A DNA stretch of 64,000 bases from Aurelia coerulea (Eukaryota; Cnidaria; Scyphozoa; Semaeostomeae; Ulmaridae): assembly GCA_039566865.1 (NCBI GenBank), contig CM076956.1, positions 11,791,511 through 11,855,510 of the forward strand. The letters are read 5' to 3'. The position numbers were made by a program, and so were the translations under genes. The notes below the pieces were generated by a model. That model was not told the DNA's origin. It was given only the letters and a program-made list of their open reading frames with translations, and did no database searches. Each line of letters begins with the position of its first letter. The first letter of the stretch is position 1. This document shows positions 1 to 64,000 of the stretch, piece by piece.

Positions 1-154
1 GGAAAAAATTCCCAAGGGATAAATAAAATAAGTATTAGATTTTTTGTGGAAGATGGCAATGCACCAATACAATTAACTGAACTGAAATGAGCAATATAAA
101 TCTATCAATGAAGCAAGATTTAACTTCGGTAGGGCAATCATTTCAAGTCCTTAC

Positions 155-55035
<54,881 letters not shown>

Positions 55036-55367
55036 TTTGGATTGCAAAGATATTATAAGATTCTTCTTCACATCCCGGACACCATTACAGGGACAACTGC
55101 AAATCGAATGAGAAAGAAAGGTAGCAGGTGCATCATGGGATACAAAGGAATATGCGAGCCTCTTCTTGAGCAAAATGCAATGTCAGAATCCAGAATCAGA
55201 AACACGGATCCACTGGAAGGAACGTGAGGGATCAGGAAATCCATAAACACCTTTAATTCCGGGGGGTCAACTTTAATAAAAGCTATTAAATCAACGACGA
55301 TTGACGCTCACATGGATAGTCATTTCCAAAAATTTTTCATGCTTTAATAAATAAACAGCTACTGTAG

Positions 55368-55525
55368 CAGTGGCGGACACTTTGCCAAATATTGGGGGGG
55401 GCGAAGCTATTGTTTCAGTTAAAAAGCATTGTTTATTTCTACTGTTTTCAAACAAAAGATCTTTGTTCTAGCCAACATTGGGGGAGGGCGATCGCACCCC
55501 CTCGCCCCCCAGGTGTCCGCCACTG
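55368..55525. mobile_element. hAT-type MITE, CAGTGGCGGA family, copy 4
   Basis: 158 bp with perfect 8-bp TSD TACTGTAG (55360-55367, 55526-55533). It lies about 330 bp upstream of the dynein ATG, where promoter or 5' UTR would be expected. Confidence 0.88.
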
Positions 55526-55698
55526 TACTGTAGGTGTACCTAGAACCACGCCTAAAACCAACCCAACTGCGATTGAGAATTTTCACAAAATGAGTATGAT
55601 GATGAAAATTGATCTAAATTCATGCATACCATCTGAAAGTACGATCTGTCTTCTTTTCATTGATATGAAGTTTGGATACATGTTTATTTTTCTTTTGC

Positions 55699-56410
55699 AA
55701 CCACCTCTAAGGGGACCATTATGGAAATAAGGTCAATATGACCTCTTAATGCTATCCCTCTGCCACTACAATTGGGGGTGTTTTTAACGGTATTCAATTA
55801 ATGTGCATTGTCATTGTAATTTATCTATTTTTAGCTTTTAAAACTTGTAAATTTTTTAAATGTAAATTTTTTCATTTTACGTGGCATATGCATACATACA
55901 TAACATGCATACACACATACACGTTTTTTTTATAAGAAACTGGTTTATAAGAAACTAGTACTACGATGACCAAAAATTTAAGAAACTCTAGTACTACGCT
56001 CAAGAACAGATAAGAAACTCTAAAACTTTATTTCTGTATGTCTCTCTTATTCTATGTGTCTCTAACACAGGTATCTTTATCTTTTCTTGACTTTTAACTG
56101 CAAAATTGGTAAATTTTTGCCTTAATGTGCATGACTTCTTCTTGATGACAATGTAAATGCAAAATGGAAGCCCTTCGTCGAGAAGAAGGCTCAACTTCGA
56201 ACAATATCGCAATTTTAGGCCCAAAAAAATAAGAAACTAATCAAGAAACTTTTACTACTAAAACACCGAAATTTTCATGCGAAATTAAGAAACTTTTAGT
56301 ACTAAGTGCTGATCCAAGTTTCTTATAAAAAAAAAACGTGTACATACATTCACTTATGCACTTCCATTTTATTGTTTCTTTATTGCCAATATACATACAT
56401 ACATGCATGT
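55699..56410 (+). repeat. Interspersed repeat with CATA-rich 3' tail, copy 2 (interrupted)
   Basis: From GGGGACCATTATGGAAATAA through GTAATTTATCTATTTTTAGC and ending in CATACATACA repeats; matches 27704-27930 block for block. A simple-repeat tail suggests a non-LTR retroposon or SINE, but no A/B box was found. Confidence 0.6.
55918..56342. mobile_element. TIR element with ACGTTTTTTTTATAAGAAAC ends, within a CATA-rich tail
   Basis: Inverted ends TACACG plus poly-T and ATAAGAAACT, with many AAGAAACT repeats inside. It splits the CATA-rich tail of the interspersed repeat that begins near 55699. Confidence 0.6.
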
Positions 56411-57554
56411 TTGCGATTTTCTGAAGAATTTCGAATAATGGTTGATAGCATAGCCGTCAAATCTTTTCTTTTGTCCAAAGCTCCCGTGGGGTTCTGACTC
56501 ACGCGCTGATCAGATCGCATTTTCTCCTATGATTGACCAATCAGATGCCGTCGTTGTGCTTACTTCCGCGTTTCGCAGCAAAACTTAGGCCATTTTCGGC
56601 CGTTTTGACCACTCTCCGGAAAAAATCATTGCACGATCGGATAAATCGAATTTCGTCAAAAATTCAATTGGAGAAGATTAGCCATGCTTTGGACCATAAG
56701 TGTTTTCGGTATGGCTTTGCGATCACTAAAAATAGCAGAATTGTGGCATTTTTAAGCTCAATGCAGTCATTCATCGGTTACAGACTCTATGATTAGCAAA
56801 AAGAAGAGTAGAAAAATGAAAACCTGAAGAAGAACTAGTGCATACACACACCTCAGATGGATTTAATAACAAACATCCACTTTTTCTGCCGCGATCTACA
56901 GCGAGTTTCACCAGCAAATAACACAGTCCACGAAATAGGCGCGAGAACTTGAATTATCAGCTACATGCCATCGTTGAGTGAGAACAACATCCGATTCCAA
57001 TGAACAGAAATATGAATAAATCAACGGTGAATAACGAATACATGAACATGCTGAAGATTACGGGAGTAGCTGTACGTCCACTCTGGCCCAGAAAGAACAA
57101 TTTCGTGATGTCTTTTTCGATAAACCATCTATGGATAAACTGTGCCACCATTCCTTTATCTAACTGCGGCTATCATTGCCAGATGGAAACCGGCAATAAC
57201 ATTACCAAAACGATGTACGAATTGATCGGTCACATCCCATCTTTTATTGCAAGAAAAATGTCTATCATCTTATGGTCTAGCAGGCTAGCAGCTTCATGGA
57301 ACAGAACTGAAATGCTAGGTTTAGTGTTCTTACGAAACGAATAACAAGAAGAAATGTACATCTTATTTTCATAACGAGTAAAAAAGATCGATCTTTTCGA
57401 CATTTGAAATACTATTTATAGAAACTCTTCATGTCAATTTCACATTTTGGGCGGATATCATAAAAAATATTTTATCTTTTAGAAGTCCTTCGTTTTAGAA
57501 AATCATCCCTATACTTTCCTATACTATACTTTCCACTCCTATACTTTCCTATAG

Positions 57555-58003
57555 TATCATGCTCGTACAAAGGCTTAACATTTGCACCCTAAGCGCTGAC
57601 CTGTTTTAGCGAAATACATTCCCTAATCGCGGAAAATTTTCATGAGAACATACCCTTTCCCGTGTCAAAATAGAACTTCTCTAATTCAGGTACCCTAATC
57701 GCTGACAAGTCAGTTACTAAATTTGCTAATATTGCCGGTGTGATTTGAAGAGGAGGAAAATGCTCTCGACTTCCTTCCCCATCTTATGCTGGTCCGATAA
57801 GTTCTTTGACTCATTAAGAATTCTTTTTCATAAATCATGTCTAAAATATCATTGCAGGATAATTTAGATTTATCAAATGCAGAAAAGTGCACCCTTTTTT
57901 TAAATTTTGGTCGAATTGGCACCCCTAAACACGGGCCCGCGCGGGTCCGTGCCTACTTTCAAGAAAGGCACCCTTTACCGCGCTTTTTTGTACGAGCATG
58001 ATA
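57555..58003. mobile_element. TIR element with TATCATGCTCGTACAAA ends
   Basis: 449 bp, inverted ends TATCATGCTCGTACAAA / TTTGTACGAGCATGATA, with an interior of ACCCTAA and GCTGAC phrases reminiscent of the element at 34386. Confidence 0.55.
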
Positions 58004-58090
58004 ACACATCAGGTACCAAGTGGTCCCCCCGGGCTTCACAGTCAAGCAACACAGTAGCATCAAAGCAAAGTTGGGCAGTTTGCAAACTCA

Positions 58091-58369
58091 TTGCCCATTC
58101 ATGGAAGAACACCCCTATTTTTGTAAGATTCTACAACTTCCATCCAATAAAGAAAGCTCCTAAAAATTCTCATTTTCCGAGTACAAAATGTTTCGTAAGA
58201 GTTTCTTAAAAGTTCCCTCAAATTTCTATCGGTGGTGTAGGATCTCTAGGATCTAATGTGCCTTCGATAAAATTGTGTGGCAAACTATGAAATCATGCCA
58301 CAGTGTAGATCACGTACGAAGTCTCGTGTAAGAAATTACTAAATTAAAAGTGAAATCAATTTGTTCCAG
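58091..58369 (+). repeat. Left arm of an outer inverted repeat flanking the MULE-like element
   Basis: About 279 bp that match, as reverse complement, 63721-64000 at very high identity by eye. It probably extends further left; the partner is cut by the window end. The arms lie outside the TSD of the MULE-like element, so they are not its termini. Confidence 0.85.
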
Positions 58370-58518
58370 GATCAAAAATTTTATATTCCAGGTGACCTGA
58401 GAGTTCAGTTTCTCGAAATTTTTCCTATGATAGCGGACCTCTATCAATGCAACTGCATACACTTTTTCTGCAGGAAACTGCTTGAAGGAAACCGTTGCTG
58501 TCTCTTCCATAAATCAAG

Positions 58519-61500
58519 TACCCTGGGTACCAGCCTCTCTAACATAAAAACAGAGAGTCTGGTCTAGTGCGCCCAAACCTCGTTCCGGTGCGAATCGGCT
58601 GAGCTCATTTGAAAAGTAGCTTAGCCTATTCAACGGACTGGAATCTTGGAATACTGGAATCAGACTCCACGAGAGCCTGGGCCTGCTACTCAGGCCTACT
58701 GGAATGACATCGAAGACGAAGAAAGAACTTCTTCGCCATTTGCCAAACTTATCGGGATGAGCAAGTGTTGTGAGAGGATTTTTGCAAGGAGTTTTCATCC
58801 AGCACTGTCAAAGAATCGCAACTGACTCACATATCACACACAGTCAAGAGTGAAAGAAGTCTTCTCGTGCTGCTGAAAATGAAATGCAACGAAATGGGCC
58901 TAAGGAAGAACACCGATACCAGATGGAATACACCAGGGATAAATAGTAAACCTGGAATAATCAGCGATGAACACCGTCAGACGTTTTTCTTCATTCGGTG
59001 CAAAAATTAGGAAAATGGGTGCTTGCACGGTCATGCAAAGAACAAAAAAATATGTGCTTTTCCTTCCTATTATTATTATTGTGGTGTGAATCGCTTTAAA
59101 AACTTGACAAGAACTGAAGCTTCGGAAATTGCACTGCGATCTCCTTATCATCAATGGTATGAACTCTGAACTCATTAAGTGAAAATGACAATTTGACAAC
59201 TTACAAACTTGGCTTGAGTATATTTTAAGCAACTGTTAAAGTTTTAAAGCACACTCCTTAATCAATGCATTAGTTAATGTAAGTACTGTAAGCTCGGTCA
59301 GATCAAGGGTGGGCATGTACTGTAATTTTCATGGTCCTATGTATGTCCACGAGAAAAAATTAATCTACCCAGTTTCTGGAGAATTAATTTGATCTACTGT
59401 CCCCCAAAGACTGGTTTTGGGGACAGACATCTGTAATGGAAACTTTTGCTGAATCTACTTGTGTTCAGCTCCTTTTAAGTCCAAGTTTGTATCAAACACC
59501 CATTTCTCCCACCATCTTGGTTCCACCTTTGTCTCTCCATACACCTTTAAATCTACCCAGTCTTAGCAAAACTGTTTCCACCTGTGTCCAAACTATTCCG
59601 AAAATAAACCAGTTTTTTAACTATCTGCCTCAAATTGTCCTCAAGATACAAGAAATAATATGGACAAACCGTGTAAGTAGTTCCACCTCTGTCCTCTTTC
59701 AGGCATATAAAACCGTTTATCCACACTATTTCAAAATGCGGCGTTTTTATTCGGGATTTGTCCAGAATTGCTTGAGAGATACCGTTATTCTCAATGAAAT
59801 GGGAGAGGATCCGCAATTTCCAGGTTCAGGCATTAAAATAAACCCACTTTTGGGGACAGAGATCGCAAAATATAGATAGTCCATACTTGCAATGTAAAAT
59901 AAACTACTTTTAAAGGCCTATAAAAAAAACCTGGTTTTGAGGACAAACATTGTCGAATTACGGACAAAATAAACCGATTTCTGGGACATACATAGGACCA
60001 CTGTCTCCATACCTACATGCCCACCCTTGGTCAGATATTAGCAGCACCATTTAGCTCACAGTCGTCAGGAGCAGGTATGGCTGCAGAAACAATTATAAAA
60101 GGGTCTTTTTGATGAAGTTGCTTCGCCAGCTACTAGTCAGCCCCATCACACCATTGTATCTTGCCATTTATTATACCTGAGTTCTTCATGTTAGCACTGT
60201 GACTAAAGGTTGTTGGATTCTTTTGTTGTGAGTGCTGGAAGAGTTTTGAAACAATTTCCATACATTCAAAACTTGTAACAGCCCATCCTATAGCACCAAA
60301 AAAAAGTTTCTTAATTTCTTATACAAAAAGTTTCTTAATTTGTTTCTTACTTTCGGTACAAGGATTATGGAATGATCTCTACCACTTCTACTTCTGCAAG
60401 CAACATTTTGCAAGAAAAACACTGTTTGACTCAAAATATAAAATTGGAGTGGAAATTATGCAAGAATAAACGTCCAATGTCAAATTTGCCATTAATATCC
60501 TTGAATTTAACTTTTATAGTTTCTTACTGCTTCTTGTCCATATTAGTCAAGTTTCCTAAAATTTTTAGTCCATCACATTAAGTGTGGAGTTTCTTGGACA
60601 AGTTTCTTGTGAAAAACCTGCTAATCAATCCTTGAATGGTAAGAAAAGAAGGCAAGAGCAGAAAATCCACCAACTGAGAGTGTTTAATGGTAATTGTTTT
60701 CAAAGATGTTTATAACCCAATAATGATCATCTATTTTTATGATAAACTTGCTCCAAGTTGGCACCATATATAGTTCCTTATCTTTGAGCATGACAGTATA
60801 ATGCTCCCAGTCAGCAACATATTCTTCCTTCCTAATCAGCTGTTGGTTGTGTGTGAGAATTTTTGAGAAGACATTGCTGTACCTTTAAAGGGAATAGACA
60901 AAGCTATATCTCGTAGCTGCTATAAATGGGCTAAAGAAATGCCCACAAACCCATTGTTTCTTTACCTACACAATGAAACCGGATGTGTCAAAGTGGTCGA
61001 GTACAGTAGATTATATTTTAACCTGGCCTGGGCCAGCTTTTAACTATGTTGATTCCCTTTAATCATCCATTGGTTGCTGCTGTACATTATATAGCACAGA
61101 AGAGCCCTACTCTTGAGCTTGAAAAACCTTGTTTTAAAATGTTCACAAAGGCACATGTTGGCCCATTTTGTTATGGAACATGAAGATTGTTATGGAACCT
61201 ATAAGAAACTTAAGAAATCCTTGATACCTAAAATCTGATAATTTCAAGAAACTTTCAGTACCGGTCCAAATTCTTAGTTGTTTTAAATATGTGTACTGTA
61301 AGCATTGCATGAAATATATCTGAGTGTAGCCTGAAAAGTTTCTGATCTGTTTGATACAATGAATTTCTAGTGTCTGAGTTGCAGTGACAGCTGCTAGATC
61401 TCACTAGTATACAGTACAGGCCATGTATACATTGACACCACAAGACCTCTCAATGATCCGCAAGAATTTTCCACATAAATTCTTTCAAGAATTTTCAAGG

Positions 61501-63430
61501 AGTGTGAAAAAATTTGGCAATTCATTGATCTCTATAAAATTGTTAACAGAACACTACCAATGTACACTGACCTGTGCTGTAAATTTATGAGGCCAAAAGA
61601 TGAGGCAAGTAAGCAGAAAACTACACAGTATTTATGTTTGAGGCATTATCATATCAAGACATGATATTGGTATTTTGCACAAGCAAAATGGTGATAGTTT
61701 ATATCTGAAACAGCACTTTTAAGTTCTCTTCAACTAAAGCCAGATACTCCCTTATTGTGCTTTCACAAGACAATGACGGGAATTTTGTTTAGTTGCAATG
61801 AGCATGTGGACCAATACACGAAAAGGCCAATAAGCGAACATCAATTACAGCTGCTTTCTCCTGATAATGCAGCCACCATTTTATAAATCCAAGCAGCACG
61901 TCTTCAGGATAAATTGATGTGTGATTCCTTTATTAACATAGTTCTTTGCTAAGAGTTTCCATTGATGGTTTCATAGGCTGATGATCATTTGGTAGAACAG
62001 ATGTGTTCTTTTGTTGGATAACCTAAGATAATAATAGAGAGTTGAGTCATTATTAAAGATTAGCCCATCTTGACATACTGTAATTAAATCCAGAAGAACT
62101 GAGGAAAAGCATTCATAAAAATACTGCATTGACAGAAAAAGCATAAAGAAAAATTCATATGGTGTTTTGAAAAAGGCATTTAAAAATGGCGCAACCCTGT
62201 AATCCTTTAAACTTAACACATTTTCAGAGGCAAAAGTACCATGGGAAGGATACTTGGCTCTGCCCCTTGCACAAGTGCACAGTACACCAGTTTTCAACAA
62301 AATCACCTCAGGTTTGCAAATCTGTTGTTCAAAGTGTGCCAAAAATGTCTTGTGTAAATTCTCCAGTGTGGAATTGCCAAAATACTCTCCATGGCAGCTT
62401 GGCCTACCTAGTCCAAATTTTGTGCCATTTGCACAAGTTACTCTTCTCTTACTGTTCAAGTTTGTTGTTGTTTTTAGATTATACAGTAGGTATATGCTCA
62501 ATACTCACAGCAGCCTAAATTTTAACACTTTGTGTTGTCTAGACAAGTTGACATTGAGCACAAATACATTGGTCTATTCCATTTTTAATCCGTACAGGTG
62601 GCAAGGCAAATTTCAGGGGTGAGATTACATATAATTTCCAGGGTGCTTATCCAAAACTCTAACCAACCTGGAAACCCAGGGATGTTACAGAAGCTCCCGA
62701 CTCCCAGAAATCAAGGGTCATGATGAAAAAATGAAGAACCCCCTGGCCCTGGAGTCCAGGGACTCCAGCCAGTAGCTAGTAGTAAAGGTCCAGGGCTAAA
62801 CTTTAGGTGCCTCCATCATAAACCTATATGAATTTTTAAAATGGAATAGCCCATGATGATTGGGCCGGGAGGTCAGTGAGTGAAGAATAACAAATCGAAC
62901 TTACCTGTTTCCAGTATACTGATACAAATGTCCTTTCTATGATGTAAATATGACTTGCTGCATATTAGATGACGGGCAATAGGCTTTATTAGCATATTAG
63001 CATCACGGGAGCGCCCATTGACGATGGTGGTTGTTAACAGAACAGTGAAATTTAGGCCCAACTTCGTTGCGATGATGAGAGCGGCAGCCTGACAAAATGT
63101 CGTTGATCTTTAAAGCCATGGGCAGTTTGGCAAGTGTGTCCCGTGTGTCCGTAAATGTTCTAATGGCTGAACGCGTGACAGTGACAGTATCATTAAACTT
63201 ATTCGCAATCCGTATTCGCAGTCAGTTGCCTTCTTCAGTCACGCAACCGTTCAGTGTTTTACATCGAAGCTTATCGCAAGTGCTCCCTATTGTTTCACTG
63301 TGACCTTTTGCACTTACACAGATATGAATACTGGCTCCTGATTGGTCAATATGGGCACATCAGAACGAGGAGAGGGGCGCACTAGACCAGACTCTCTGTT
63401 TTTATGTTAGAGAGGCTGGTACCCAGGGTA
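58519..63430. mobile_element. 4.9-kb MULE-like element with 56-bp perfect TIRs and 9-bp TSD
   Basis: The termini read TACCCTGGGTACCAGCCTCT inward from both ends and are identical for 56 bp. Both sides are flanked by the same 9 bases, TAAATCAAG (58510-58518 and 63431-63439). A 9-bp duplication is typical of Mutator-like elements. No transposase is visible inside, so this is non-autonomous. It contains a nested hAT-type element (59304-60028). The remaining 3.4 kb downstream (60029-63370) holds only short open frames, TTTCTTA-rich repeats and a CCAAT-containing end (about 63340). Captured host sequence is possible but not recognised. Confidence 0.75.
59304..60028. mobile_element. hAT-type element nested in the MULE-like element
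   Basis: Termini CAAGGGTGGGCATGTA inverted as TACATGCCCACCCTT; flanks carry the same 8 bases GGTCAGAT (59296-59303, 60029-60036). The inside repeats phrases such as TTTTGGGGACAGA. The 147-codon frame at 59436-59879 shows no recognisable domain. Confidence 0.65.
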
Positions 63431-63720
63431 TAAATCAAGAAACTCTATTAGAAGCGATGAAAGGTCATTTCAAATTTTCAAGGAACTTTTTCAAAGTAAG
63501 TTATGAGTTTTCAAATGTTTTCAACCAGAAATTGCATTACCAACTCAACTATTACTAAAAAGTAACAATTTTTGTTATTATTTCGTTTTTTAACATTGGT
63601 TCAAAATGTGGTTCTGAATGAACGTCGACAAACTGTCAGTTGGAATTTTGAAAATTTTGGAACCTTACAAGAAACCTTTCTATTAGAATCAAGCCTAAAA
63701 TAAATATATCATTTTGGAAA

Positions 63721-64000
63721 CTGAAACAAATTAATTTCACTTTTCGTTTGGTAACTTCTTACATGAGATTTTGTATGTGATCTACACTGTGGCATGATTT
63801 CATAATTTGCCACACAATTTTATCGAAGGCACATTAGATCCTAGAGATCCTACACCACCGATAGAAATTTGAGGGAACTTTTAAGAAACTCTTACGAAAC
63901 ATTTCGTACTCGGAAAATGAGAATTTTGAGGAGCTTTCTTTATTGGAAGGAAGTTGTAGAATCTTACAAAAAATAGGGGTGTTCTTCCATGAATGGGCAA
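63721..64000 (-). repeat. Right arm of the outer inverted repeat (runs off the window)
   Basis: Inverted copy of 58091-58369, from CTGAAACAAATTAATTTCAC outwards to the last base of the window. If the 4.9-kb insertion is removed, the two arms form a foldback with a loop of only about 430 bp. Confidence 0.85.

Larger units (their letters stand above)
55036..58090. other. Region upstream of the dynein start
   Basis: Should contain the dynein promoter and 5' UTR, but no TATA-box or initiator stands out. It holds the MITE at 55368, the interrupted repeat at 55699-56410 and the element at 57555-58003. A CCAAT-type motif (GATTGACCAATCAGA) occurs near 56531. 56420-57554 otherwise shows only short unrecognised open frames, for example 57000-57344. 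Confidence 0.5.

Noticed and set aside
55036..55173. Upstream extension of dynein exon 1 to a TTG at 55173
   Set aside because: No ATG precedes 55035 in this frame, the extension has no similarity to dynein, and the 55035 context is good.
56957..57344. Overlapping frames on both strands upstream of dynein (64 and 114 codons)
   Set aside because: The minus frame looks membrane-like, but neither matches a family I know and stops surround both; too weak to call a gene.
59436..59879. 147-codon plus-strand frame
   Set aside because: It lies inside a hAT-type element made of repeated GGGGACAGA phrases, with no domain or start context to support a gene.

Overview
This is a eukaryotic genomic window. 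Essentially one recognisable gene runs through it on the minus strand: the 5' half of a cytoplasmic dynein 1 heavy chain (DYNC1H1 orthologue). I can place 38 coding exons, from the initiator ATG at 55035 down to 155. The splice phases agree from exon to exon, giving 6,827 coding nt (about 2,275 residues): the tail, the linker, all of AAA1 and the start of AAA2. The gene continues past position 1. The protein is very close to the animal orthologue. Together with the intron-rich, AT-rich, MITE-rich landscape, and a transposase type I associate with invertebrate and cnidarian genomes, this suggests an anthozoan cnidarian such as a coral or anemone. That assignment is an inference.

Layout: 1-55035 is dynein exons (51-518 nt) separated by introns from about 0.1 to 8.6 kb. 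Only about 11% of the window is coding. The introns are filled with DNA-transposon debris, much of it with readable ends and target-site duplications (TSDs). This includes hAT-type MITEs with perfect 8-bp TSDs (4575, 23994, 43797, 47322, 47539, 55368), two PIF/Harbinger-like MITEs with 3-bp TSDs (9138, 26044), a TTAA-flanked MITE (42358), a pogo-like MITE (30164), several foldback palindromes, and at least one tRNA-derived SINE.

Intron 1 (45934-54517) carries the most notable element, a roughly 5.2-kb transposon (about 48411-53585). It has inverted terminal repeats of roughly 0.7-0.8 kb and a DDE-like transposase gene on the minus strand, now split between two overlapping frames (201 and 676 codons).

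Upstream of the dynein start (55036-64000) I recognise no host gene. This stretch holds interspersed repeats, a 4.9-kb element with 56-bp perfect terminal inverted repeats and a 9-bp TSD (58519-63430, MULE-like, no transposase seen), and an outer inverted repeat (58091-58369 / 63721-64000) that flanks that element. The dynein promoter and any 5' UTR exons presumably lie here, but I could not locate them.
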